A program made the translations under genes and the position numbers. Positions 1 through 8,271 of a stretch of 64,000 nucleotides of DNA are shown piece after piece. Origin of the DNA: Arcobacter sp. LA11 (GTDB lineage: Bacteria; Campylobacterota; Campylobacteria; Campylobacterales; Arcobacteraceae); NCBI RefSeq assembly GCF_001895145.1, contig NZ_BDIR01000001.1:62001-126000 (forward strand), read 5' to 3'. Each line of letters opens with the position of its first letter. Within the stretch, counting starts at the first letter, position 1. Under the pieces are notes generated by a model. It had not been told where the DNA came from, searched no databases, and saw only the letters and a program-made list of their open reading frames with translations.

Positions 1-1047
1 TTCAATTTGAGACGGGAATACATTTACTCCTCTAATAATCATCATATCATCAGTTCTAGCTTTAATTCTTTTCATTTTTCTCATATTTAGAAGGTCACCT
101 TCATATAGAGTTGATAAATCTTTTGTTCTATATCTAATAATAGGTAGAGCTTCTTTAGTAAGAGTAGTTAAAACTAATTCACCCTCTTCTCCATCAGGGA
201 TTGGATCAAATGTATCTCTATCTACAATTTCAGGATAGAAATGATCTTCCCAAACGTATAAATCTCCCCTATCTTCAAGAACCTCACAAGCAACACCAGG
301 TCCCATCATTTCAGAAAGTCCATAAATATCAAGAGCCGCAATTCCTACTTTTTCTTCGATATTTCTTTTCATCTCCATTGACCAAGGCTCTGCTCCAAAA
401 ATACCAACTTTAAGTGCAGTCTCTTTTGGGTCAATACCTCTATTCTCCATCTCTTCAATAATATTTAACATATATGAAGGGGTAACCATTATTACATTTG
501 CTTTGAAGTCATTTATCAAGGTAACCTGTTTATCTGTAAATCCTCCAGAAGCAGGAACAACAGTACATCCAAGTTTTTCAGCTCCATAATGTGCACCTAA
601 ACCACCAGTAAATAATCCATATCCATAAGAAACATGAACAATATCACCTTTCCCTCCACCTGCAAGTCTAATAGACCTAGCAACTAAATCAGACCAAGTA
701 TCAATATCTTTCCTTGTATATCCTACAACTGTGGGTTTTCCAGTAGTCCCAGATGATGCATGTAGTCTTACTATATCACTCATAGGATTTGCAAACATTC
801 CAAATGGATAGTTTAATCTTAAATCCTCTTTTGTAGTAAAAGGAAACTTTTTAATATCCTCTAAAAAAGTAAAATCATCAGGGTGAACACCGTGGTCATC
901 CCATTTCTTTTTATAATATGGTACAAAAGAGTATGCTCTTAGAAGAGTATGTTTCATTCTTCTTGTTTGTAGTGCAGTTAATTCATCTTTTGAAACTAAA
1001 ACTTTAGGGTAATAACTAACTGTTTTTCTATTTTTTGTATCTGCCAT
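1..1047 (-). CDS. paaK: Phenylacetate-CoA ligase PaaK, C-terminus cut by window edge
   Basis: ATP-dependent activation of phenylacetate to phenylacetyl-CoA, the entry step of the paa pathway. The reverse strand translates without a stop for 349 codons from ATG at 1047, beginning MADTKNRKTVSYYPKV. The acyl-adenylate P-loop LHASSGTTGKPTVVGYT is clear, and near the window edge the text RGVNVFPSQIE is the hallmark of the PaaK family. The family is usually about 430 residues, so roughly 80 C-terminal residues lie outside. A strong Shine-Dalgarno sequence (AAGGAAG, 1052-1058) overlaps the stop of the thiolase gene 9 bp upstream, so it is the last visible gene of the leftward paa operon. Confidence 0.95.
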   Translation of the reverse strand, partial: MADTKNRKTVSYYPKVLVSKDELTALQTRRMKHTLLRAYSFVPYYKKKWDDHGVHPDDFTFLEDIKKFPFTTKEDLRLNYPFGMFANPMSDIVRLHASSGTTGKPTVVGYTRKDIDTWSDLVARSIRLAGGGKGDIVHVSYGYGLFTGGLGAHYGAEKLGCTVVPASGGFTDKQVTLINDFKANVIMVTPSYMLNIIEEMENRGIDPKETALKVGIFGAEPWSMEMKRNIEEKVGIAALDIYGLSEMMGPGVACEVLEDRGDLYVWEDHFYPEIVDRDTFDPIPDGEEGELVLTTLTKEALPIIRYRTKDLSTLYEGDLLNMRKMKRIKARTDDMMIIRGVNVFPSQIE

Positions 1048-1056
1048 CTTACTTCC

Positions 1057-2277
1057 TTAGTCTTCTTGTAAATTTTCAATAATCATAGATATACCTTGTC
1101 CCACTCCAATACACATTGTACAAAGACCATATCTTCCATTTGTTTGCTCTAATTGATTTAGTGCTGTCATAACTAATCTTGCACCACTCATACCTAAAGG
1201 ATGTCCAATAGATATAGCTCCTCCATTTGGATTTACTTTAGGCTCATCATCTGCTAGCCCTAGTCCTCTAAGAGTTGCAAGTCCTTGAGAGGCAAAAGCC
1301 TCATTTAGCTCAATTACATCCATATCTTCAGTTGTAAGACCAGTTTTTTCTAATATTTTTTTAGATGAATAAAGTGGTCCAATTCCCATGATTCTAGGAG
1401 GAACACCTGCAACTGTCATCATCACAATTTTAGCTTTTGGTTTTAAATTATATTTTTCTATAGCTTCTTTTGAAGCTATAATCATAGCTCCCGCACCATC
1501 ATTTACTCCAGAAGCATTTCCAGCAGTTACTGTTCCACCCTCTTTTTTAAAAGGAGTTCTAAGAGTTGAAAGTTTTTCCAAAGTTGTATTTGGTTTTGGA
1601 TGTTCGTCAGAATCAACTATTAAATCATCTTGTTTTCTTCTTTTAACAGTTACTGGTGTAATCTCTTTTTTAAAGAATCCAGCTTCTGTAGCAGCTTTAC
1701 ATTTTTGTTGAGAGTTAAAAGCAAACTTATCTTGATCTTCTCTACTTATTTGAAACTCTTCTGCAACATTTTCACCAGTTTCAGGCATAGAGTCTGTTCC
1801 AAACATCTCATGCATCTTTGGATTTGTAAAACGCCAGCCAATAGTTGTATCATATACATTGTTTGCTCTTGTAAAAGCAGTATCCGCTTTAGGCATAACA
1901 AAAGGAGCTCTTGACATAGATTCAACTCCACCTGCAATGATTAAGTCACATTCTCCAGCTTTGATACTTCTTGCTGCCATTCCAATAGCATCCATTCCTG
2001 AACCACAAAGTCTATTTATCGTAGTTCCTCCTGAATGATGAGGAAGTCCAGCTAAAAGTGCAGACATTTTTGCCACATTTCTATTATCTTCGCCAGCTTG
2101 ATTTGCACAACCTAGAATAACATCATCTAGTTCTTCCCAGTTGATACTTGGATTATTTTCCATTAAGTATTTGATTGGAATTGCTCCCATGTCATCTGGT
2201 CTTATTGATGATAATGAACCACCATAAGCACCTACTGGTGTTCGAATATAATCTATAATATATGCTTCATTCATCAT
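1057..2277 (-). CDS. paaJ: Acetyl-CoA acyltransferase (thiolase), PaaJ/PcaF type
   Basis: Thiolase of 406 residues. The acyl-accepting cysteine is C91 in NRLCGSGMD, and the base/acid residues are H359 in GHPLGMSGA and C389 in CMCIGVGQG. In paa clusters this enzyme thiolytically cleaves 3-oxo-5,6-dehydrosuberyl-CoA and 3-oxoadipyl-CoA to acetyl-CoA and succinyl-CoA. The ATG overlaps the paaI stop (ATGA), a translational-coupling arrangement, and a second in-frame ATG follows immediately. Substrate is inferred from the neighbours paaI, paaH, paaG, paaF and paaK, because thiolase sequence alone does not separate PaaJ from PcaF or AtoB. Confidence 0.9.
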   Translation of the reverse strand: MMNEAYIIDYIRTPVGAYGGSLSSIRPDDMGAIPIKYLMENNPSINWEELDDVILGCANQAGEDNRNVAKMSALLAGLPHHSGGTTINRLCGSGMDAIGMAARSIKAGECDLIIAGGVESMSRAPFVMPKADTAFTRANNVYDTTIGWRFTNPKMHEMFGTDSMPETGENVAEEFQISREDQDKFAFNSQQKCKAATEAGFFKKEITPVTVKRRKQDDLIVDSDEHPKPNTTLEKLSTLRTPFKKEGGTVTAGNASGVNDGAGAMIIASKEAIEKYNLKPKAKIVMMTVAGVPPRIMGIGPLYSSKKILEKTGLTTEDMDVIELNEAFASQGLATLRGLGLADDEPKVNPNGGAISIGHPLGMSGARLVMTALNQLEQTNGRYGLCTMCIGVGQGISMIIENLQED

Positions 2278-2708
2278 AACTCCTCATCTTCTAATACAGT
2301 TCCAGGAATAGCTCTTGATTTACCAGTAAAAAAGGCTACTGATTCAAATTTTTGATTTACAACTACTACATCGTAAATACCACTTTTCCCTTTTATATAT
2401 TTTTCACTTGCAGTTGCAGTTAGTACGTCACCTAAAAATGCAGGTTTAACAAAAGATATATCACAAGCTTGAGCTACAGTTGCAACATTTCTTGAGTTAC
2501 AAGCAAGTGCAAATGCTGCATCGGCAAAGGAAAATATTGCTCCACCTTGACAAGTTCCATGACCATTTTTCATCATGTCTGTTACTTCCATTCTAACTTT
2601 TGCAAAACCTTCATCAACATTTACTAACTCAACACCTAAGGCATTCTCAAAGTTAGCAGTTGCTAACATCTTTTTGGCAACTTTATATGATAGTTTTTCT
2701 TCACTCAT
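2274..2708 (-). CDS. paaI: Hotdog-fold acyl-CoA thioesterase PaaI
   Basis: Small hotdog thioesterase (144 residues from the chosen start) with the typical segment GHGTCQGGAIFSFADAAFA, whose aspartate and preceding glycines form the active site. PaaI hydrolyses dead-end hydroxylated phenylacetyl-CoA species, freeing CoA. I chose ATG 2708 (MSEEKLSYK) rather than the GTG at 2720, because an AGGTGG ribosome site lies 8 bp before 2708. This start overlaps the end of paaH by 8 bp, and the gene overlaps the thiolase start by 4 bp. Confidence 0.9.
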   Translation of the reverse strand: MSEEKLSYKVAKKMLATANFENALGVELVNVDEGFAKVRMEVTDMMKNGHGTCQGGAIFSFADAAFALACNSRNVATVAQACDISFVKPAFLGDVLTATASEKYIKGKSGIYDVVVVNQKFESVAFFTGKSRAIPGTVLEDEEL

Positions 2709-4221
2709 AATATTTACCACCTATAATTGATTGCTCTACAATACTTCTATCTGCTCTATATCTAGTATCTTTATAAAATGATTCTAAATTATCTAAAGTT
2801 TCTAGGACAAATTCTGTACCTAACTTATCTGCCCATTTAAAAGGACCAATAGGATAGTTTACTCCATTTTCCATAGCAATATCTGCACTGCATTCGTCAC
2901 AAACACCATTTGTAACCGTTGAGCTAGCTTCATTTATCAACATACAAATAGTTCTTGACATAATCATTGCCGGAGAATCTTTGATAGTCAAAGTCTCTTT
3001 TTCAATTTGTGAAAAAAGTGCTGCAATATTTGGAGCTACATGTTGTTGTGCTAAAAGTGAAGTTGCAATTGTTACAGAACTTGAAAGTTCATAGTCAATA
3101 TTTATATCTAGTTGAGCGATGTTTTTTTCACTTAACTCTTTTGAAATTTCACTTGCCATTTTTCCATTTGCTACAAAAAGTTTTATTTCATTAAACTCAA
3201 TATATCCATCACCTTCTACTTGAACTACTTTTATTCCAGCTTTTTTAAATAGTGGAATAAGCTCATCAGCAACGCCTAAAGAACCATAAACATAGATTTC
3301 AGAAATTTTATTATTTGAAGGTGCTACCTTTCTAATATCATTCCTACCTTGTTGTTTTCCGTCTTCATATTTATAAAATCCTGCACCAGATTTTCTACCA
3401 AGCAATCCAGCTTGTGAAAACTCTTGTTGTGTTAAAGATGGCTTAAATCTTGGATCTTGATAGTATGAATCAAAGGTTGATTGTGTAACTGAGTAATTTG
3501 TATCATTTCCAATTAAATCCATTAGTTCAAATGGCCCCATTCTAAATTTACCCCCACTTCTTATAACCTCATCAATTGTTGCAAAAGATGAAACACCTTC
3601 TTCATATACCCTAAGTGCTTCTGCATAAAAAGGCCTTGCTATTCTATTTACAATAAAACCTGGAGATGATTTTACATATACTGCTTTTTTACCCCATGAA
3701 GAGATTAAAGTATGTACATCTTCAATAATTTGCTGGTCACTAAGTAATCCAGATATAACTTCTACAAGTTTCATTATAGGAGCTGGATTAAAGAAATGAA
3801 TTCCAATCATATTTTCAGGTTTTTTAAGACCATTTGCAAGTGCTGAAATAGAGATTGAAGAAGTGTTAGATGCAATAACTACGTCACCACAAATATCTTC
3901 AAGTTGTTTGAATATTTCTTGTTTTATTTCTTTATTTTCAATAATCGCTTCAATGATTAAATCACAAGGTGCTAAATCATTTATTTCCATAGTAGGATTC
4001 ATCAATGAAATAGTAGTATCTTTTGCTTCTTGAGTTATTTTCCCTTTAGAAACTAGTTTTGAAAGTTCTTTTTCATTAATTTTCATTGCATTATCAACTG
4101 CACCATCCCAGTTATCATATAAGATTACTTTATGACCAGCACGTGCAGCTACTTGGGCAATTCCTCTACCCATAATTCCTGCACCAACAATTCCAATAAT
4201 ACTGTTATTATCTATTTTCAT
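2701..4221 (-). CDS. paaH: 3-hydroxyacyl-CoA dehydrogenase PaaH (PaaC in older naming)
   Basis: NAD-dependent oxidation of 3-hydroxyadipyl-CoA to 3-oxoadipyl-CoA. The 506-residue protein opens with the Rossmann motif GIVGAGIMGRGIAQVAARAGH. It contains the HFFNPAPIMKLVEVI segment of the active site and the family arrangement of two C-terminal dehydrogenase domains, with GRKSGAGFYKY after the first. The duplicated C-terminal domain, about 30 residues longer than E. coli PaaH, matches the PaaC/PaaH subgroup rather than fatty-acid FadB. It sits 1 bp downstream of paaG in the same direction. Confidence 0.93.
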   Translation of the reverse strand: MKIDNNSIIGIVGAGIMGRGIAQVAARAGHKVILYDNWDGAVDNAMKINEKELSKLVSKGKITQEAKDTTISLMNPTMEINDLAPCDLIIEAIIENKEIKQEIFKQLEDICGDVVIASNTSSISISALANGLKKPENMIGIHFFNPAPIMKLVEVISGLLSDQQIIEDVHTLISSWGKKAVYVKSSPGFIVNRIARPFYAEALRVYEEGVSSFATIDEVIRSGGKFRMGPFELMDLIGNDTNYSVTQSTFDSYYQDPRFKPSLTQQEFSQAGLLGRKSGAGFYKYEDGKQQGRNDIRKVAPSNNKISEIYVYGSLGVADELIPLFKKAGIKVVQVEGDGYIEFNEIKLFVANGKMASEISKELSEKNIAQLDINIDYELSSSVTIATSLLAQQHVAPNIAALFSQIEKETLTIKDSPAMIMSRTICMLINEASSTVTNGVCDECSADIAMENGVNYPIGPFKWADKLGTEFVLETLDNLESFYKDTRYRADRSIVEQSIIGGKYYE

Positions 4222-4222
4222 G

Positions 4223-5014
4223 CTAGTTTCCTTTAAAGTTAGGAGTTCTTTTATTTAAAAATGCAGAAACACCTTCTTTATAATCATTAGAATGACCAGC
4301 AGCTCTTTGTAGATTTTTCTCTAATTCTAGTTGCTCTTCTAATGTGTTTTCAATAGATTCATTTAGGGCTTTTTTAATCAGACTTAATCCATATGTTGGA
4401 GCTGTTGAAAAGTGAACAGCTAACTTTTGTACTTCTTCATCAATAGTATCAAGTGGATAGACTTTTGAAATCAGTCCATACTCTTGTGCCGTTTGTGCTG
4501 AAAGTTTATCTCCTAACATACATAACTCTTTTGCTCTTGCCATTCCTACTAGTTGAGGAAGGAAAAAAGAGTTACCACTATCAGGTACCAATCCTATTTT
4601 ACAAAAAGCTTGTATGAAAGAGGCTTTTTCATTTGCAATTACAAAATCACAAGCAAGTGCTATTCCCACACCAGCACCAGCAGCTACACCATTCACTTTA
4701 CAAATAACTGGCATCTCTAATCCATAAATAGTTTTGATTAGAGGGTTATATTTTCTTTCAATTGATTCACCTAAGTCAAGTTTTGCATCACCATCGTTTA
4801 CAGATCTGTCATTTAAATCTTGACCTGCGCAAAATGCTCTACCTTCTCCTGTAATAATCAATACTCTAATAGAACTATCTTTTTTTATATTTTTAAAAGC
4901 ATCTTTTAACTCTGCATGCATTTCTTCATTTAGTGAGTTAAATACATCAGGTCTGTTAAATGTTAAAGTTGCGATACCTTCATTTACTTCATATTTAATT
5001 GTTTCGTATGACAT
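4223..5014 (-). CDS. paaG: 1,2-epoxyphenylacetyl-CoA isomerase PaaG (crotonase fold)
   Basis: Crotonase-family protein of 263 residues that isomerises ring-epoxide phenylacetyl-CoA to the oxepin-CoA and also shifts a double bond later in the pathway. The subgroup marks are GRAFCAGQDLNDR (residues 58-70), NGVAAGAGVGIAL, and D145 in GLVPDSGNSF, equivalent to the catalytic aspartate of E. coli PaaG. The usual second crotonase glutamate is absent, as expected for an isomerase. It lies 2 bp after paaF and 1 bp before paaH in one operon. Confidence 0.92.
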   Translation of the reverse strand: MSYETIKYEVNEGIATLTFNRPDVFNSLNEEMHAELKDAFKNIKKDSSIRVLIITGEGRAFCAGQDLNDRSVNDGDAKLDLGESIERKYNPLIKTIYGLEMPVICKVNGVAAGAGVGIALACDFVIANEKASFIQAFCKIGLVPDSGNSFFLPQLVGMARAKELCMLGDKLSAQTAQEYGLISKVYPLDTIDEEVQKLAVHFSTAPTYGLSLIKKALNESIENTLEEQLELEKNLQRAAGHSNDYKEGVSAFLNKRTPNFKGN

Positions 5015-5016
5015 TA

Positions 5017-5787
5017 TTATTGTCCTTTAAAATTTGGTTTTCTTTTTTCTTTAAATGCACTAATTCCCTCTTTTTTATCTTCACTTGATAATATTCCTGA
5101 GAAAACTGTCTTTTCATATTTAAGAGATGTGCTTAATCCATTATCATATGATGCTAAAACAGCACTTTTAATTGCACTAATTGCTAATGGAGATTTTTTT
5201 GCAATCTTATTTGCAATTTCTAGTGCTCTAATCATTGTACTTTGCACAGGAACTACTTCTGAAACTAAGTTCATCTTTTGTGCAGTTTTAGCATCAATGA
5301 AATCTCCTGTTAAAAGCATTAACATGGCATTTGATTTACCCATTGCTTTTACTGTACGTTGTGTTCCCCCTGCTCCTGGCATGATTCCTAAGTTGATTTC
5401 AGGTTGACCAAATTGTGCATTATCTCCGCATATAATAATGTCACAATGCATAGCAAGTTCACACCCTCCACCTAAACAAAATCCATTTACTGCAGCGATA
5501 ATAGGCTTTTTAAATTCTTTAATAGATTCCCAATAAGAAGTTCTAACATCATTTATTGATTCAACTGCACCTTTAACTTCTAGTTCATTAATATCTGCTC
5601 CCGCTGCAAATACTTTTTCTCCTCCAGTTAAAATAATACATTTAATTTCATCAGTGCTGTTTTGTAACACTTCATGAATTTCTTTTAATGTATTAGTTCT
5701 TAATGCATTGTAAACTTCACTTCTATTAAGTGTAATAATAAGTATATGTGAATCTTCAACATCTACTTTTATATCTTTAAAGCCCAT
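5017..5787 (-). CDS. paaF: 2,3-dehydroadipyl-CoA hydratase PaaF (enoyl-CoA hydratase)
   Basis: Enoyl-CoA hydratase of 256 residues. Crotonase signatures are FAAGADINEL (oxyanion loop), GFCLGGGCELAMHCD, and GQPEINLGIMPGAGGTQRT with the catalytic glutamate. In phenylacetate catabolism PaaF hydrates 2,3-dehydroadipyl-CoA. The start is ATG 5787, directly behind a strong GGAGGAG ribosome site. A longer reading beginning at TTG 5799 would place the start codon inside that site and is rejected. It is the first gene of the leftward paa operon, divergent from paaN. Confidence 0.9.
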   Translation of the reverse strand: MGFKDIKVDVEDSHILIITLNRSEVYNALRTNTLKEIHEVLQNSTDEIKCIILTGGEKVFAAGADINELEVKGAVESINDVRTSYWESIKEFKKPIIAAVNGFCLGGGCELAMHCDIIICGDNAQFGQPEINLGIMPGAGGTQRTVKAMGKSNAMLMLLTGDFIDAKTAQKMNLVSEVVPVQSTMIRALEIANKIAKKSPLAISAIKSAVLASYDNGLSTSLKYEKTVFSGILSSEDKKEGISAFKEKRKPNFKGQ

Positions 5788-5870
5788 TTTCTCCTCCAAA
5801 TAATATATCTATTTCAAAAAAACTAAAAAAATTCTAACAAATGTAATATATATTAAAGCTTAAAAATAAA

Positions 5871-5896
5871 TGCTATTTTTTTGCTATTTGCTATAA
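5871..5896. promoter_or_regulatory. Phased TGCTATTT repeats in the paaF/paaN divergent promoter
   Basis: TGCTATTT occurs at 5871 and again at 5882, exactly 11 bp apart, followed by TGCTATAA at 5889. An A/T-rich candidate -10 for the leftward paaF operon (reverse complement of 5846-5851) would put this block around -40. The same octamer pair at the same period occurs upstream of dctP (61227-61248). Eleven-bp direct repeats are the usual site geometry for OmpR/PhoB-type response regulators. Operator function is inferred. Confidence 0.5.
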
Positions 5897-5916
5897 AATA
5901 TACCAATTTTATGAGG

Positions 5917-5946
5917 ATTAAGTGATTTGTTTAATATTCGCTTAAT
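5917..5946. promoter_or_regulatory. Inverted repeat ATTAAGTG...CGCTTAAT upstream of paaN
   Basis: ATTAAGTG (5917-5924) and CGCTTAAT (5939-5946) form an inverted repeat with one mismatch and a 14-bp A/T-rich centre. It lies 50-80 bp before paaN, after the A/T-rich TATAAAAT element at 5892-5899. It could be a repressor site for the paaN arm, since paa genes are commonly controlled by a phenylacetyl-CoA-responsive repressor. No such regulator gene is in view, so this is weak. Confidence 0.25.
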
Positions 5947-5993
5947 AAAAAATATATTAAGATTTTCAAAAATATATTACATAAAGGATTAAA

Positions 5994-7652
5994 ATGAGTC
6001 TTTTTGAGAAACATAATGAAACATTGACAAGAGCATTGGAAGAAATCAAAAATAGAGGGTATTGGTCTCCTTATTTTGAAATTCCAAGTTCGAAGGTTTA
6101 TGGTGAAGGGAAAAAGGAGGAGTCAATAAACTCTTTTAAAGGGCAACTAAATAATAGATATGAAATCAAAGGTTTAGATACAGATAAATATCTAGGGGCT
6201 GAAACTTCTCCATATGGTTTTGATTTAGGAATTACATACCCATCAATTCCAGCTGATACTTTAGTTGAAAATTCAAAGAAAGCTATGAATCAATGGAAAA
6301 AGATTAGCTTAGATGAAAGAGCTGGTATCTGTTTAGAAATTCTTGATAGAATCAATAAAAGATCATTTGAAATTGCAAATGCAGTTATGCATACAACAGG
6401 ACAACCATATATGATGGCTTTTCAAGCAGGTGGACCTCATGCACAAGATAGAGGATTAGAAGCTTTAGCTTACGCATATAAGCAATTAGCAGATATTCCA
6501 ACAGAATCTGTATTTACAAAACCTACAGGAAGAGATAATCCTCCAATTGTTGTAAATAAAAAATTAAGAGTTGCTCCACGAGGTATCTCTTTGATTATTA
6601 CTTGTTCTACTTTCCCTACTTGGAACTCATATTCTGCTCTGTTTGCATCCTTAGTTACTGGAAATTCAATTATTTATAAACCGCATAGAAATGGTATCTT
6701 ACCAATTGCACTTACTGTTGAAATTGCAAGGGAAGTATTAGAAGAAAATGGAGTTTGTCCAGATTTAGTATCTATGATTATAAGTGATGATAGAACAGAG
6801 ACTCAAAATTTAGTTAAAAATAAAGCTGTAAAAATCATCGATTTTACAGGAAGTACTTCATTTGGTGATTGGTTAGAAGATAATGCCCCTCAAGCAAATG
6901 TATATACAGAAAAAGCTGGTGTGAATTGTTTAATTGTAGATAATTATGATAACTTAAAAGGTATGACTAGAAATATGTCTATGGCTCTTTCTTTATACTC
7001 TTCACAAATGTGTACAGCTCCACAAAATATCTTTATTCCAAAAGATGGTGTTGTTTCAAATGGTGAAAAAGTTTCATTTGATGAAGTTGCCTCTATGATT
7101 GCTGGAAGTGTTGAAAAACTTCTTTCTGTAGATGAAAGAGCAACTGAAATCCTAGGAGCTATTCAAAATAGTGAAATCTGTCAAAGGGTTGAAGAAGCTG
7201 GAAATATAGGTGAAGTTATTTTAGAATCAAAAGAGATTAAACATCCTATGTTTGAAAATGCTACAATTAAAACACCAGTAATAGTAAAAATTTCTGCAGA
7301 AGATAAAGATAAATATCATAATGAACATTTTGGGCCAGTGATTTTACTAATTGAAACAGAATCTAGAGAAGATACATTAGCCGTATGGCAAGAAACAATT
7401 GAACTTCATGGTGCAATTACAGCTGGTGTTTATACATCAGATGAAGAGTATTTAAAAAAAGTGGAAGATATTGCAATTGATGAAAAAGTAAACTTATCAG
7501 TTAATTTAACTGGTCATGTACTTATGAATCATTCAGCAGCATTTACAGACTTTCACGCAACAGGAGATAATAAGGCTGCAAATTGTGCATTGTCAAATGA
7601 CAATTTTGTTTCTGGGCGTTATTCTGTTGTAACAATTAAAAGGGATGCATAG
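5994..7652 (+). CDS. paaN: Aldehyde dehydrogenase PaaN (PaaZ-type dehydrogenase without hydratase domain)
   Basis: Aldehyde dehydrogenase-fold enzyme of 552 residues. The nucleophile is C340 in SSQMCTAPQNIF; the cofactor region has DFTGSTSFGDWLE and the TEKAGVN segment with the general-base glutamate. It would oxidise the ring-opened semialdehyde (3-oxo-5,6-dehydrosuberyl-CoA semialdehyde). E. coli PaaZ is about 680 residues because it carries a C-terminal MaoC-type hydratase that opens the oxepin ring; here the protein ends after the dehydrogenase domain, as in the shorter PaaN group. A weak AAAGGA ribosome site precedes the ATG. Its TAG overlaps the paaY GTG by one base. Confidence 0.9.
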   Translation: MSLFEKHNETLTRALEEIKNRGYWSPYFEIPSSKVYGEGKKEESINSFKGQLNNRYEIKGLDTDKYLGAETSPYGFDLGITYPSIPADTLVENSKKAMNQWKKISLDERAGICLEILDRINKRSFEIANAVMHTTGQPYMMAFQAGGPHAQDRGLEALAYAYKQLADIPTESVFTKPTGRDNPPIVVNKKLRVAPRGISLIITCSTFPTWNSYSALFASLVTGNSIIYKPHRNGILPIALTVEIAREVLEENGVCPDLVSMIISDDRTETQNLVKNKAVKIIDFTGSTSFGDWLEDNAPQANVYTEKAGVNCLIVDNYDNLKGMTRNMSMALSLYSSQMCTAPQNIFIPKDGVVSNGEKVSFDEVASMIAGSVEKLLSVDERATEILGAIQNSEICQRVEEAGNIGEVILESKEIKHPMFENATIKTPVIVKISAEDKDKYHNEHFGPVILLIETESREDTLAVWQETIELHGAITAGVYTSDEEYLKKVEDIAIDEKVNLSVNLTGHVLMNHSAAFTDFHATGDNKAANCALSNDNFVSGRYSVVTIKRDA

Positions 7653-8245
7653 TGCAAATTTATGAACTTGATGGATTGGTGCCTGTAATTAGCCCCCAGG
7701 CATTTGTCCACGAAACAGCTGTTATTATAGGTGATGTTTTTATAGAAGAAGGTGTTTATATTGGACCAAATGCTTCTATAAGAGGTGACTTTGGAAGAAT
7801 TATTATTAAAAAGAATGCAAATATCCAAGACTGTTGTGTTTGTCATTCTTTTCCAAACATAGATGTAATAGTTGAAGAAAACGGACATATTGGACATAGT
7901 GCTATTTTACATGGTTGTCATGTAAAATATAATGCTATGGTTGGTATGGGAGCTGTTGTAATGGATGAGGCGGTAATTGGTGAAAATGCAGTTATTGGTG
8001 CATCTTCATTAGTTCCATCTAAAATGGAAATTCCAGCAAATCATTTAGCTTTTGGGAATCCCGCAAAAGTAAGACGTGAACTTAAACCAGAAGAGATAAA
8101 TTGGAAAAAAGATGGAAGCCAAGCTTATACAAACTTAGCATATAACTGTCTAGAAAATCTAAAAAAATGCGAACCTCTTAATAGTTCAAATGAACAAAGA
8201 GACTCTTTAAGATGTGATATGCACTATAAACCAAAACATAACTAG
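7652..8245 (+). CDS. paaY: Hexapeptide-repeat thioesterase/gamma-carbonic-anhydrase-like PaaY
   Basis: Left-handed beta-helix protein of 197 residues with repeated [LIV]G-x4 hexads (IIGDVFIEEGVYIGPNASI) and metal-site histidines in HSFP, GHSAILHG and HGCHV, as in gamma-class carbonic anhydrases. PaaY is a thioesterase that helps clear toxic CoA esters in phenylacetate degradation. The start is GTG 7652, preceded by AAAAGGG. An acidic/asparagine-rich C-terminal tail follows KVRRELKPEE. It is co-transcribed with paaN. Confidence 0.9.
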   Translation: MQIYELDGLVPVISPQAFVHETAVIIGDVFIEEGVYIGPNASIRGDFGRIIIKKNANIQDCCVCHSFPNIDVIVEENGHIGHSAILHGCHVKYNAMVGMGAVVMDEAVIGENAVIGASSLVPSKMEIPANHLAFGNPAKVRRELKPEEINWKKDGSQAYTNLAYNCLENLKKCEPLNSSNEQRDSLRCDMHYKPKHN

Positions 8246-8271
8246 AAGCTTTTGCTTTTAGTTAGTTTTTC
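8240..8271 (+). terminator. Rho-independent terminator after paaY
   Basis: AACTAGAAGC (8240-8249) pairs with GCTTTTAGTT (8254-8263), one G-U wobble, across a TTTT loop, and is followed by AGTTTTTCTTTT. The stem covers the stop codons of both convergent genes, paaY and the EamA exporter. The T-tract favours rightward transcripts. Confidence 0.75.

Noticed and set aside
201-413. Open frame of 70 codons on the plus strand
   Set aside because: It is the complement of paaK, with low-complexity content and no ribosome site.
2709-2720. GTG start for paaI at 2720
   Set aside because: The ribosome site AGGTGG is correctly spaced for ATG 2708 and the extra residues are the end of paaH read in another frame.
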